Shown: positions 27,312 to 36,406, counted from the stretch's first letter. The stretch is 64,000 bases of DNA from an uncultured Eubacteriales bacterium (GCA_934477125.1 CAKSOL010000003.1:124001-188000); one strand, 5' to 3'. The notes: generated by a model not told the origin, from the sequence alone. Made by a program: numbers and translations.

Positions 27312-30300
27312 ATGAAAGCATTAACAGGAAAAAAGTTTTTAAGTCTGCTTTTGTCTGTTCTGATGTGCCTCAGCCTTATGCCGCTGTCGGCATTTGCGGA
27401 CGGGGAAACGATTTCAAACGCTGCTAAAATAGGCGATACCGAGTACGCTACCCTTGAAGAGGCAATCGCAAAGGCAGCCGACGGCGATACCGTTACTTTG
27501 CTCGGCGATTGTTCGGGAAACGGTATTATGATAGAAAAGGATAGGTTTGCAAAGTCGGGCTTGACCATTGACTTTGCCGGTCATACCTATACCGTAAACA
27601 GCCTTGTCGGAAGTCCGAGCACTTTAACACAGGCGGCGCACTTTGAACAGGGAAATAAAATCACCCTGAAAGACGGAACGCTTTGTGTAAGTGCCGATGT
27701 TTCTGCTAAGGCAAAAATCCTTGTTCAGAACTATGCGGAGCTGACTGTTGACAGAATGACGTTGGATGGCACTAATGTTAAAATGAGGTGGCAGAGACTT
27801 TTTACATTATCATCAAACAACGGAACAGTTATAATCAATAATTCAAAGATTACTGCTCCTAAGAGTACTCTCGGCAATGCCGTTGATATTTGCGGATTCA
27901 GTTCTTATAAGGGTACAGATATAACGGTTTCCGGCGGAAGCACGATTTCAGGAACGGTTTGTGTCAGTGCCGATGCGGCTGAGGGATATGATCTTTCGCT
28001 TAATCTTGAAAGCGGCAGCATAGTCGGTAAATTATTCATGGGTGAGAACGCAGAAATTGCTGAAATAACAAAATCAGAAGATTTTACAATTTCCGGCGCA
28101 ACACCGAGCGGATATAAATGGGAAGACAATGCCGATGGCAGCTCCTCGCTTAAAAAGCTCGATTGTGAGGCATATATTGGCGGAACATATTACCTGACTC
28201 TGGAAGAGGCTATTGCCGCTGCGAAAAAAAGCGCAACAATCAAACTTTTAAAGGATATAACCCGCAGCGAAAAGCTTGTGATTGATAAGGCGCTGACAAT
28301 CAATCTTGACGGACATACCTTTACAAGTACATATGCAATCAATGGCGGCGATAGGTACGCATTGGTTACTAATGAGAATGTAACTATTAGAAACGGTTCG
28401 TTTGTCGCTGAAAATGCACGCGCTGTATGTGCAAATGCGAACCTTACAGTTAGCGGTGCAACTATAAAAAGCGGTGTTACCGGCGGTCACGCTGTATTAG
28501 GTCTTTCCGGAGAGGGTTGTACTTATAATATAACAAATTCCACAATCAAGGGTGATTATGCGGTTTGCGGTTTTGCAAAAAATATAACCGTTAAAATCAT
28601 AGGCAGCACTCTTGAGGGTACCGGAAATGTTCTGTACCATAACGGCAGCCATCCTGGATTGAATTTAACTGTTAAGAACTCTACAATTAACGTTGTTGAG
28701 GGTACCGGAAATAACGATGCATGCGGTGTATATATTTCGGGAACGGATACGGCTTATACAACGGTCGGTGCGCAAAAAGCAACATTTACCAACTGCACCA
28801 TAAACGGCATAAGAATCGGCGTCGAGGTTAAGTATACCGATCTTACACTTGATAACTGTAATGTTTCTGTGACAGAGACAAATGCAAACTATTCTCAAAA
28901 CAACAACGGTCCGGCGACTGCGGGATTTGCCGTTGTCTCAACCGACAATGCTAAGAACAATACCACACCCGCACCGAAAGGCAGTATTGTTATTACCGGA
29001 GAAAACGGTAAATATACCGGTCTTGTAGGACTTGGCTCTTTTGCCGGAGTCAAGGAGACTTACGGTGAGTTTACCGACACTACCTATGCAATTTCCGGCG
29101 GAACATTCTCAAGCGCGGTTCTTCCTGAATACTGCGCAGACGGATTTATTCCGGCTCAAAATGTTGACGGAACATACGGCGTTAAATCCGGTTCGTATGT
29201 TGCTGAGGTAAACGGTGCTAAGTATGTTTCTCTTGCAGAGGCTGTTGCAGCTGCAAAAGATGGTGAAACAGTTAAGCTGGTCAGCAATACCGATATGAGC
29301 AATTCCGGTGCGATAACCGTTGAGGCGAATATTACGCTGGATCTCAACGGTAAGACCCTTAAGATGTCTAATACTAATAAAGGCAGCATTCTGATTAAAA
29401 ATGCAACATTTACCTTAAAGGACGGCACCGATACTGCAAAGAACGGGACCGGAACAGGTAAGATATACACAGAAACTGTGTATAGTAGTTCTGCGACCGG
29501 TAATTGTCTTATAACTGCTGACGATAACGGTCATTTTGTAATGGAAAGCGGCTTGATTGATGCAGCGAGCTTTACATCCAAAAATGCAGACGAAGGTCAG
29601 TTTGCAGTCGGTGTTTTTAATACCACCAAGAATACAACCGCTTCTCTTACCGTAAACGGCGGTCATATTAAAGCAGGCTGGTATGCTCTTGCAGGAAATG
29701 GCGGGGCAAATAACGGAACCGGAAATATAACCGTAAACGGCGGTATTATTGAATCTGTTGCCGACTATGCGATTTATCATCCGCAGAACGGAACAACAAC
29801 CATAAACGGCGGTACGGTTTACGGCGCGGCAGGCGGAATTTCCCTTAACCGTGGTAAGCTGATTGTCAACGGCGGTACTATCACCTCCAAGGGAACCGGA
29901 AGCACAGGAAACTGGGGCGATGGAACCGGAGGACAGGACGCTGCTGCAATAAACGTCAATGCAGGATACGGTGACGCAGACGCTCAGATTACAGGCGGAA
30001 AAATTACCGCTGAGAAGGATGCTATATTGCTGGGAACAGGTGCAAACTATAAGGCGACAATAGCTGTTTCCGGCGGAACGTTCTCAAGCGAGGTTCCCGC
30101 AGATTACTGCTCGGACGGCTATAAGGCTGTTAAAAATTCCGACGGGATGTACGGAATTATAAAAAAGCTGTCTATGACCAGAAATATGATTCTTGAGAAT
30201 ACTCTTACAATGACATATAACGTCAATCCCGGAGAATATACGATTGTTAAGGGAGTATATTCATTCTATGATGCTACCCTGAACAATAATGCTGGCGGTT

Positions 30301-31094
30301 ATGTGGATACAGTAGTATTGCCTGTTCTTAAATCCGAAGGAATTTATGCTCTTAACTTCAACGGAATAAATTCACAGAGAATGTTAGACGGTCTTAAACT
30401 TACAATATTCCTTGCCAAAGATAATGATGTTATTGAATATGCGTTGGAAGAAACAACGATCAAGGATTATTTGGTATGGATTCTGAAATCAGATGAACAT
30501 TCAAATTATCATGAACTCGCAAGCAATCTGCTTGAATATGGTGCAGCTGACCAAAAGCTTATGAATTACCGAAAGGATGAGCTTGTTACTGATGTTGTAA
30601 GAGCAGAGGGTGTTACGCTGACTTCAAAATCATACGTTAATAAGTTAGAAAATGTTGAGTCCTGCTCAAAGCTTACTAAGAAAGACGGCGGAATAACGAT
30701 AAACGGTCGTCAGCTTGTTCTTTATAACTCGGTTCACATTAAGCTTGCCTTTGTATTGGAAGAGGGAACGGCGCTTGAAAATGTTTCTTTCGAGGTAAAA
30801 GTTATGCAGGGCGGTTCGGCTGCCAGCACAACACAGTTTAATTCCGCTGACTTTAAGCTGGAAAACGGAAAGTATTATCTTGATTTTTCCAACATTATGG
30901 CTTCTGAGCTTGATAATGAAATAGTATTTACATCATATGTAAATGGTGAAGAGAATGACTCTTATACCTGTACGGTAAATGATTATCTGCGTTCAATATA
31001 TACTAATGATACTAATGCTGATTATGCGAAATTCAAAGATATAGCTTTAGCCCTTTTTAATTGCGGTTATTCCTGCGATAATTTGAAGAAGTAA
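27312..31094 (+). CDS. Secreted beta-helix surface protein
   Basis: A 1260-residue exported protein with a signal peptide (about 1-30). Three units each open with a Y-x-T-L-E-E-A-I-like strand (about residues 44, 286 and 638), followed by LxGxTxT beta-helix turns of the kind seen in pectate-lyase-fold surface proteins. The turns are rich in N-G-G-x-I/T. The last 300 residues (from about 950) form a separate domain with SNLLEYGAADQ and ALALFNCGYSC helices found in other clostridial surface proteins. There is no LPXTG motif, dockerin or catalytic signature. It probably has an adhesive or structural role. The start follows AAAGGA at 27294-27299. Confidence 0.78.
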   Translation: MKALTGKKFLSLLLSVLMCLSLMPLSAFADGETISNAAKIGDTEYATLEEAIAKAADGDTVTLLGDCSGNGIMIEKDRFAKSGLTIDFAGHTYTVNSLVGSPSTLTQAAHFEQGNKITLKDGTLCVSADVSAKAKILVQNYAELTVDRMTLDGTNVKMRWQRLFTLSSNNGTVIINNSKITAPKSTLGNAVDICGFSSYKGTDITVSGGSTISGTVCVSADAAEGYDLSLNLESGSIVGKLFMGENAEIAEITKSEDFTISGATPSGYKWEDNADGSSSLKKLDCEAYIGGTYYLTLEEAIAAAKKSATIKLLKDITRSEKLVIDKALTINLDGHTFTSTYAINGGDRYALVTNENVTIRNGSFVAENARAVCANANLTVSGATIKSGVTGGHAVLGLSGEGCTYNITNSTIKGDYAVCGFAKNITVKIIGSTLEGTGNVLYHNGSHPGLNLTVKNSTINVVEGTGNNDACGVYISGTDTAYTTVGAQKATFTNCTINGIRIGVEVKYTDLTLDNCNVSVTETNANYSQNNNGPATAGFAVVSTDNAKNNTTPAPKGSIVITGENGKYTGLVGLGSFAGVKETYGEFTDTTYAISGGTFSSAVLPEYCADGFIPAQNVDGTYGVKSGSYVAEVNGAKYVSLAEAVAAAKDGETVKLVSNTDMSNSGAITVEANITLDLNGKTLKMSNTNKGSILIKNATFTLKDGTDTAKNGTGTGKIYTETVYSSSATGNCLITADDNGHFVMESGLIDAASFTSKNADEGQFAVGVFNTTKNTTASLTVNGGHIKAGWYALAGNGGANNGTGNITVNGGIIESVADYAIYHPQNGTTTINGGTVYGAAGGISLNRGKLIVNGGTITSKGTGSTGNWGDGTGGQDAAAINVNAGYGDADAQITGGKITAEKDAILLGTGANYKATIAVSGGTFSSEVPADYCSDGYKAVKNSDGMYGIIKKLSMTRNMILENTLTMTYNVNPGEYTIVKGVYSFYDATLNNNAGGYVDTVVLPVLKSEGIYALNFNGINSQRMLDGLKLTIFLAKDNDVIEYALEETTIKDYLVWILKSDEHSNYHELASNLLEYGAADQKLMNYRKDELVTDVVRAEGVTLTSKSYVNKLENVESCSKLTKKDGGITINGRQLVLYNSVHIKLAFVLEEGTALENVSFEVKVMQGGSAASTTQFNSADFKLENGKYYLDFSNIMASELDNEIVFTSYVNGEENDSYTCTVNDYLRSIYTNDTNADYAKFKDIALALFNCGYSCDNLKK

Positions 31095-31109
31095 AGGAAG
31101 GTGAATATT

Positions 31110-31217
31110 ATGAAAAGCATTAAAGCAGAATTGGAAATTATAAAGCTTGATAATTGTGATATTGTTACTACTTCAGGCGGCAGCGGCGGTACACTATTCC
31201 CGGAGCAACAGCTTTAA
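31110..31217 (+). CDS. 35-residue peptide with a Gly-Gly motif
   Basis: A short reading frame of 35 codons starts 15 bases after the stop of the surface-protein gene, with a strong AAGGAAGGTGA site. The charged N-terminal half (MKSIKAELEIIKLDN) is followed by a single Cys, a TTSGGSGG stretch and the tail TLFPEQQL. Similar small clostridial proteins ending in TSGG are common and of unknown function. The double glycine could be a leader-cleavage site for an exported peptide, but no C39 transporter or modifying enzyme is adjacent. It is probably co-transcribed with the palindrome-controlled surface gene. Confidence 0.6.
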   Translation: MKSIKAELEIIKLDNCDIVTTSGGSGGTLFPEQQL

Positions 31218-31253
31218 TAAGGCGTTTTACCCGAATTACACTGATTAAACCAA

Positions 31254-31287
31254 GGGCAGGCGGCTGAGAGCCGTCTGCCCGATTTTT
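31254..31287 (+). terminator. Terminator after the small peptide gene
   Basis: GGGCAGGCGGC pairs with GCCGTCTGCCC (one G-U pair) over a short loop, followed by GATTTTT. It separates the peptide gene from the lipoprotein gene at 31302. Confidence 0.8.
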
Positions 31288-31301
31288 AAAGGACGAAAAA
31301 T

Positions 31302-31661
31302 ATGAAAAATTTCTCTATTTTATTGTTTCTGGCAATGCTTGCGGTTTTGCTTACCGCTTGCGGCGGGAAGAGCAGTAAAGCTGCGGAATCCGAAAATAAA
31401 GGCACAGCCGACAGCTCGTTTATTTCGGAAAATCAGAATAGTAATGATGCGGGGCAAGCCATACCCGAAAAAGAGACAGAAAGCGGACAAAAAAACAGCG
31501 GCAGCACAACAACAGAGGGTTCGTCTGCTGAAGGCTCAGGCAACACAGGCAATACCTACGATACGCCGGAAAGCAAGCCGGACAGCGATGCCGATAATTT
31601 GCCTGACAGCAGCTCCGGATATGACGGAAATAAAATAGTACTTCCGCAGCAGCCGGTTTAA
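31302..31661 (+). CDS. Small disordered lipoprotein
   Basis: A 119-residue lipoprotein with a signal peptide ending in LLTAC (Cys at about residue 20). The mature part is almost entirely Ser, Gly, Glu, Asp, Asn and Thr with no predicted fold, ending NKIVLPQQPV. It lies directly after the terminator that follows the 35-residue peptide gene, so read-through or a separate promoter must express it. No function is recognised. The C-terminal LPQQPV vaguely recalls the LFPEQQL tail of the peptide, but the match is too short to weigh. Confidence 0.65.
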   Translation: MKNFSILLFLAMLAVLLTACGGKSSKAAESENKGTADSSFISENQNSNDAGQAIPEKETESGQKNSGSTTTEGSSAEGSGNTGNTYDTPESKPDSDADNLPDSSSGYDGNKIVLPQQPV

Positions 31662-31730
31662 CGACTGTACATTTTGCTGCTTGCAGTATGGGATAAATGA
31701 AACACAAAATCCGGCGTCTGACGGCTGAAT

Positions 31731-31955
31731 TTACAGTTCAAAGTCCTTTGAGCTGAATTCTCCGGCGGGCGCTGTTTTTCTCGGAGTTCTTTTGAGCACA
31801 TCGTATTTAAAGCTGCGGCAGCTGTCCGTCGGGGCGGTGACTCCTCTTTTAACGCAGAAAATTTCCTCTGTGTATTCGGACTTATGACCGTGCAGACAAT
31901 ACGCGCATGCAGGGGGTATCTCGCGGTTAAAAAACGGTTTTGCCAATTTTATCAT
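31731..31955 (-). CDS. Conserved small clostridial protein with CxxC-type cysteines
   Basis: A 74-residue protein with the pattern KPFFNREIPPACAYCLHG, later FCVKRG and DSCRSFKYDVLKRTP, and the C-terminus FSSKDFEL. I recognise this as a small conserved protein of Clostridia without known function. Four cysteines could bind a metal. An ATG lies at 31953-31955, but the AAGGA site is only just upstream of it, so the in-frame TTG at codon four (31944-31946) fits the spacing better. It follows the AraC-type gene on the same strand after 28 bases, so the two may be co-transcribed. Confidence 0.7.
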   Translation of the reverse strand: MIKLAKPFFNREIPPACAYCLHGHKSEYTEEIFCVKRGVTAPTDSCRSFKYDVLKRTPRKTAPAGEFSSKDFEL

Positions 31956-31983
31956 TCCTTGTTATTATAAATTTCGGTCGGAT

Positions 31984-32697
31984 TTAGTGCTTTTGCCGGT
32001 ATTCGGTAGGTGAAATTCCGAAATGGCGGCGAAAGCAGCTTGAAAACCGGCTGATACTGTAAAATCCGCAGAGCGTTGCGGTTTCATTTATCGGAAGCTG
32101 CTTTTTAAGCAGCTTTTTTGAATATTCCAGACGTAAAATCCGGATATATTTTATGGCGCTTATTCCGGCAAGCTCCTTAAACCTACGGCAAAAGTATGCC
32201 TCGTTATATCCGAATTGCAGGCTCAGTCCGCTGACTGTCAGCGGCTCGGTAAAGTGAATGTTTATGTAATCAAATATTTCCCGGAAACGAGAATCCGTGC
32301 TGTAAGGCACAGGGTCCTTTATCCGGCAGTACCGGCACAGCGCCGCAATAAGACGGTACACCTCGCCGACAGCCTCAATCGCCGCCTCTCCGTCGTTTGA
32401 GGAATCAAGGCGGATAATGCTGTCCAGAGCGTCTATAACCTCGGATGCGCCTGTATGGGTCTCGAATTGAATTTGGGAGCTTATTATTCCGTTTATAAAC
32501 TGCGATGACGCCTTGCTTGCGTTGCAAAAATCAGCAGGGTCGAACATAACCGTTACATATTCCGCGCCGTTCGCTCCGGCAAAGCCACCGTGAGGTCTGC
32601 ATGGGCATATTATAACCGCCTGCCCGGCGTCAACGATGAATTTCCGGTCGCTTATATCGCATTCAAGGCTGCCGCTTATAACCCTTATCAGCTCCAT
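31984..32697 (-). CDS. AraC-family regulator with cupin sensor domain (start uncertain)
   Basis: A one-component regulator of at least 237 residues. The N-terminal part is an AraC-type cupin (RVISGSLECDI, ICPCRPHGG). The C-terminal 100 residues are two helix-turn-helix motifs ending FGISPTEYRQKH. Opposite it lie a sugar isomerase and a Gfo/Idh/MocA gene, its probable targets. The first ATG (32697) cuts the cupin short: the frame stays open for 45 more codons upstream, encoding the typical KIAFSLHWHER start of the domain. That extension has no ATG, GTG or TTG, yet a GAGGTGA site stands seven bases before a GTT codon at 32821-32823. Either a start codon is mutated or a rare start is used. Confidence 0.8.
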   Translation of the reverse strand: MELIRVISGSLECDISDRKFIVDAGQAVIICPCRPHGGFAGANGAEYVTVMFDPADFCNASKASSQFINGIISSQIQFETHTGASEVIDALDSIIRLDSSNDGEAAIEAVGEVYRLIAALCRYCRIKDPVPYSTDSRFREIFDYINIHFTEPLTVSGLSLQFGYNEAYFCRRFKELAGISAIKYIRILRLEYSKKLLKKQLPINETATLCGFYSISRFSSCFRRHFGISPTEYRQKH

Positions 32698-32970
32698 ACG
32701 CTCATGCCAATGAAGCGAAAAAGCGATTTTATTCGGCTGAATCCGGATGGGCGACAGAACCTTGACCGCACTTCCGGGATAGACTATCGGAGTGTATTCC
32801 TTATATACTATGTCTGCCGTAACAGTCTCACCTCAAATTCAAAAAGGTAAAAAACGAACAAATAAAGGTAAAATATATTATTTCATTTTTTCTTAACCTA
32901 TGATACCATAGCATTAAGGAAAAAGCAAGGCTTTAGCCTTATTTCCATAAAATTTTGAGAGGTGCTGCTT

Positions 32971-33819
32971 ATGAAAATAGGAACTTGTATAGGTATTGAC
33001 GACGATGCGCCGCTTAGGCAAAAATTTGAAATGCTGCGTGAAAACGGCTTTGACAGCTGCCAGATACTTTCCTGGAAGCCCGAACGCCGCACCCCGGAAA
33101 ACGAGGAGCTGCTGCGTTCGCTCATTAAGGAATACGGCATAACCGTATCAGCTTTTTGGTGCGGATGGGAGGGACCTTGCGTATGGAACTTCTATGAGGG
33201 TCAGAAAACAATAGGCCTTGTTCCGCCGGAATACCGCGAAATGCGCGTAGGCAACCTTTGCGAGGGAGCCGATTTTGCCCATAGGCTCGGAATAGAGGAT
33301 GTTGTTACTCACATGGGCTTTATTCCCGAAAGTCCGTTTGATTCAAATTGGGAGGGCTTTTGCGACGCTGTACGCCGAGTTGCGCTGCATTGCAAGCAAA
33401 ACGGTCAGCATTTGCTGTTTGAAACCGGTCAGGAAACGCCGGTAACGCTTTTGCGCTGCTTTGAGACCGTAGGAACCGATAACCTCGGTATAAATCTTGA
33501 TACCGCAAACGTCATTCTTTACGGTAAGGCAAATCCCGCCGACGCACTTGACGTTTTCGGAAAATACGTCCGCAATCTTCATGCGAAGGACGGCTTTTAT
33601 CCGACAAACGGTCATGACCTCGGAACCGAAGCCCGCATAGGCGACGGCAAGGTTGATTTCCGCGCGGTATTCACTAAGCTTCACGAGCTCGGCTACGACA
33701 GATACGTAACTATCGAGCGCGAGATAGAGGGAGCTCAGCAGATAGAGGATGTACGCTATTCCAAAACATATCTGGAAAAAATAATAACCGAAATATACGG
33801 GGAGGATGCATTATGTTAA
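32971..33819 (+). CDS. Sugar phosphate isomerase/epimerase-like TIM barrel
   Basis: A 282-residue xylose-isomerase-like (AP endonuclease 2 fold) protein. Metal-ligand motifs are readable as THMGF (about 113), LFETGQE (about 151), NLDTANV (about 178), HAKDG (about 206) and a late VTIERE. Such proteins isomerise or epimerise free or phosphorylated sugars and often pair with Gfo/Idh/MocA enzymes, exactly as here. The ATG at 32971 has GAGAGGTG upstream. The gene overlaps the next by seven bases and is divergent from the AraC-type regulator. Confidence 0.84.
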   Translation: MKIGTCIGIDDDAPLRQKFEMLRENGFDSCQILSWKPERRTPENEELLRSLIKEYGITVSAFWCGWEGPCVWNFYEGQKTIGLVPPEYREMRVGNLCEGADFAHRLGIEDVVTHMGFIPESPFDSNWEGFCDAVRRVALHCKQNGQHLLFETGQETPVTLLRCFETVGTDNLGINLDTANVILYGKANPADALDVFGKYVRNLHAKDGFYPTNGHDLGTEARIGDGKVDFRAVFTKLHELGYDRYVTIEREIEGAQQIEDVRYSKTYLEKIITEIYGEDALC

Positions 33820-34757
33820 AGGTTTGTCTTGTCGGAGTCGGAGGAATAAGCGGCGCGCATATTCCTGCCTGGAAAAATATGAGCGACGCGGAGCTTACCG
33901 GTATCTGCGATATCCGTCCGGAGCAGATGGAAAAATATCCGGAGCTTAACAGATATACCGATTTTGACGAAATGATTGAAAAGGAAAAGCCGGATATAGT
34001 CGATATATGCCTGCCGACATTTCTTCATATCGAGTATTCTCTGAAGGCTATCCGCCGCGGAATAAACGTTATCTGCGAAAAGCCGGTATCCTTACATCGC
34101 GACGATATAGAAAAGGTATACGGCGCTGCAAAGGAAAACGGCGTTCACTTTATGATAGCGCAGGTTTTGAGATTCTGGCCGGAATACGAGTTTGTTGAGG
34201 AGGTTTACCGTACCGGGAAATACGGCAGACTGCTTTCCGGAAATATGTCCCGCCTGAGCCTGCGCCCGAAATGGACCTGGGACGGCTGGATGACCGATGA
34301 AAAGCGCAGCGGTCTTGTTCCGTTCGACCTCCATATTCATGACCTTGATTTTATGGTGTGGGCATTCGGAAAGCCGGTAAATGCTTACCGTAACCGTTCT
34401 AAGCAGCCTGACCAGGACTATATAAGCGCAACATATGAATACGACGGATTTTTCATCAATACCGAGGCTTCCTGGTATAATTCACCGATACCCTTTGAAA
34501 TGAGCTTCCGTTTCCAGTTTGAAAAGGCGGTTATCGTATTCAAAGAGGGCAAGCTGACTATTTATGAGTCGAACGGAAACACGATTTTGCCGGGCGAGTC
34601 AAGCAGCGCCGATACAGGCGATATATCTATCCCTAAGAGCGACGCTTACGCTAATGAAATCCGTTATTTTACCGACGCGGTTATCAACGGAACACCGATA
34701 GAACGCGTTACTCCCGAAAGCCTTGACACAGTTCTGAGCCTTTTGGATAAATTTTAA
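33813..34757 (+). CDS. Gfo/Idh/MocA family oxidoreductase
   Basis: A 314-residue NAD(P)-dependent sugar oxidoreductase. The N-terminal Rossmann motif VGVGGISGAH is at about residues 6-15. The family EKP motif is ICEKPVSLH (about 89-97), and the C-terminal alpha/beta domain has FDLHIHDLDFMVW (about 170-182). It would oxidise a ring hydroxyl of an inositol- or sugar-like substrate, probably in series with the overlapping isomerase gene. A GGGGAGG site lies within the end of that gene. A clear terminator follows. Confidence 0.86.
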   Translation: MLKVCLVGVGGISGAHIPAWKNMSDAELTGICDIRPEQMEKYPELNRYTDFDEMIEKEKPDIVDICLPTFLHIEYSLKAIRRGINVICEKPVSLHRDDIEKVYGAAKENGVHFMIAQVLRFWPEYEFVEEVYRTGKYGRLLSGNMSRLSLRPKWTWDGWMTDEKRSGLVPFDLHIHDLDFMVWAFGKPVNAYRNRSKQPDQDYISATYEYDGFFINTEASWYNSPIPFEMSFRFQFEKAVIVFKEGKLTIYESNGNTILPGESSSADTGDISIPKSDAYANEIRYFTDAVINGTPIERVTPESLDTVLSLLDKF

Positions 34758-34775
34758 ATCCGAAACAAAAAATTC

Positions 34776-34810
34776 AGCTGTCTCACCTTTTTAGGTGAGA
34801 CAGCTTTTTT
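34776..34810. terminator. Bidirectional terminator
   Basis: AGCTGTCTCACC pairs with GGTGAGACAGCT across a short T-loop. TTTTTT follows on the plus strand and a T-rich stretch also follows on the minus strand. It separates the convergent oxidoreductase and cell-wall genes. Confidence 0.9.
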
Positions 34811-34879
34811 AAATTCTTATTATTTTGACTGCGGAATTTTCCGTATTTAGATTAAGGCGATTAAAACCGGATACCGGTA

Positions 34880-35956
34880 TTACGGTAAAAAGTATATTTC
34901 AACGTTTCTTCTCCCGAACGCCGCACAGTCGCTGCGTGTCGAAAAGAAAAGGTCAACGTTTGTCGGTCTGGATTTTACAAATCCTCCTGTATCTGCGGCA
35001 ACGGCATAGCCGTAGGTGAAGCGGCCGTCGCTTGATACGATATACATTCTTGTACCGTAGGGTATTATTTTCGGATTTACCGCAATATATCCGGGCTGCG
35101 GCGCAACGCCGGTTGCGCAGTTGTGACCTGTATAGGTGTAGGCTGTCGCCTGAACCGTCATATGCTTTGTGTAGCCTATCGGTATTCCGTTTTCATCAAG
35201 CTCTATCGGAACGGCAGGGGCAAGGGTGGATATCGCCGAAACAGATGATGCGGTAACGGTTTTAGCCGCCACCGGCTTTGTTCCAATGATTTTTTTTGCG
35301 CTTATCGCCTCTGAAAGCAGAACCGTGCCGTCAATGCGGGTTTCAACCGTCTCTCCGTTGACGGTGCGCGAGGTGTAGTTGACCTGTCTTACGCCGTCCG
35401 TTCCCTTTTCCTCCGAGACGCTCCCTGCCGGAAGCTCCGAGGAATAGATCGTCTCAACAGCAGCCGGAACGGCCTCGGTATAGCTGCCGGAAACATAATT
35501 TACATCGGTAAAGTCAATATATGCGGTTTCGGTTATGAGAGTGTCCGCCGATGGCTCAAGAAAATCGTATTGGTCAACCGTAATTCCGGCTGCGGCGAGA
35601 ATTTGGGCAACCGTACCCCTTGCCGCCTCAAGCTCGCGGGTTGTGCCGCCTATGGTGAGGTAAACCGGGAATGTGTATTCAATCTCGACATCCGTATTGT
35701 AGCTTTTGCGGTTAAGAGCCTTAATACGGTAACGGTCGGACTTGAGCCTGACCGCACAAAGCGCCGTTGAAACATCGTCCGAAAGAGAGCGGACAAGATA
35801 CCGGCTTTCTCCGTCAAAAATGCGCACCGTGCGGAGCGACTGATGGAGAAAAACGCCCGAAACGGCGGTTACCGCGCAGAGCAGCATTATCATCGGGATA
35901 CGAAGCATAGGCTTGCCCGCAATATTGCGCAAACGGTATTTTATCTTTTCTAACAT
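34880..35956 (-). CDS. G5/3D-domain cell-wall protein (YabE-like)
   Basis: A 358-residue exported protein: N-terminal membrane segment (about 17-38), DUF348-like ubiquitin-type repeats (about 50-170), a G5-type domain (about 170-235) and a C-terminal 3D domain. The three conserved aspartates of the 3D domain appear in AADTGGF and NVDLFF near the end. Family members such as YabE and resuscitation-promoting-factor-like proteins cleave peptidoglycan glycan strands. The start at 35956 has AAGGAG seven bases upstream; an ATG further upstream at 36064 would overlap the promoter. A consensus promoter and a WalR-like box precede it, in keeping with a wall-turnover enzyme. Confidence 0.83.
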   Translation of the reverse strand: MLEKIKYRLRNIAGKPMLRIPMIMLLCAVTAVSGVFLHQSLRTVRIFDGESRYLVRSLSDDVSTALCAVRLKSDRYRIKALNRKSYNTDVEIEYTFPVYLTIGGTTRELEAARGTVAQILAAAGITVDQYDFLEPSADTLITETAYIDFTDVNYVSGSYTEAVPAAVETIYSSELPAGSVSEEKGTDGVRQVNYTSRTVNGETVETRIDGTVLLSEAISAKKIIGTKPVAAKTVTASSVSAISTLAPAVPIELDENGIPIGYTKHMTVQATAYTYTGHNCATGVAPQPGYIAVNPKIIPYGTRMYIVSSDGRFTYGYAVAADTGGFVKSRPTNVDLFFSTRSDCAAFGRRNVEIYFLP

Positions 35957-36035
35957 TAAAAGTCTCCTTTTGATCTTTTGTACCGCCGGGCTGTTCAGAT
36001 AAGCTAAGCCCTGACGGATCCGCAAGTCGTGTGTT

Positions 36036-36064
36036 ATTATATGCAGTTTGAACCTCAATGTCAA
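36036..36064 (-). promoter_or_regulatory. Consensus sigma-A promoter of the 3D-domain gene
   Basis: On the minus strand TTGACA (36059-36064), exactly 17 bases, then TATAAT (36036-36041). The start would lie near 36029, giving a 73-base leader with no recognised riboswitch. Confidence 0.9.
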
Positions 36065-36112
36065 ACCGCTCGGAACTCAAAATTTTGTTGAAAACAAACA
36101 AATTAAAAAAGA

Positions 36113-36129
36113 ATTACAAAATAGTTACA
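36113..36129 (-). promoter_or_regulatory. WalR-like box
   Basis: On the minus strand TGTAAC, five bases, TGTAAT: a full match to the WalR/YycF consensus TGTWAH-N5-TGTWAH. It lies about 50 bases upstream of the -35 box of a peptidoglycan-active gene. The overlapping palindrome GTTACAAGTTTGTAAC (36124-36139) and a TTTTGGG/CCCAAAA dyad (36187-36202) are in the same gap. The match is to a short consensus, so it could be chance. Confidence 0.5.
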
Positions 36130-36263
36130 AGTTTGTAACCTTGATTTAGTGACAAAATTTGCAAAATTGCTTGTGCAATTCGCTGTTTTTGGGTTCCCAA
36201 AACCCCATAAAGCGCGGTAAAATGTGGGAATATGACAAAAAACACAATATATTAAATTCGGAC

Positions 36264-36292
36264 TTTACAAATGACCGGATATATGGTATTAT
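36264..36292 (+). promoter_or_regulatory. Promoter of the pyrR-uraA operon
   Basis: TTTACA (36264-36269), 17-base spacer, TATTAT (36287-36292). A start near 36299 gives a leader of about 185 bases that includes a terminator hairpin. Confidence 0.7.
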
Positions 36293-36406
36293 ATGAATAA
36301 CTTAAATATTTTATGTATTTTATGCTTTCCTTTAAGTTCGGTACCGTGATACCGCCAAGGTTTGCCGTTTCGCCGTATGCTTTGCGGTATAAATGCGGAT
36401 ATCTGC

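Noticed and set aside
32898..32911. CTATGATACCATAG dyad between the AraC-type and isomerase genes as an operator
   Set aside because: AraC-type proteins usually bind direct repeats; the dyad is short and may simply contain the -10 region. Kept only as a note.
35957..36029. c-di-AMP (ydaO) riboswitch before the 3D-domain gene
   Set aside because: Such riboswitches often precede wall hydrolase genes, but this leader is only about 73 bases and lacks the conserved core.
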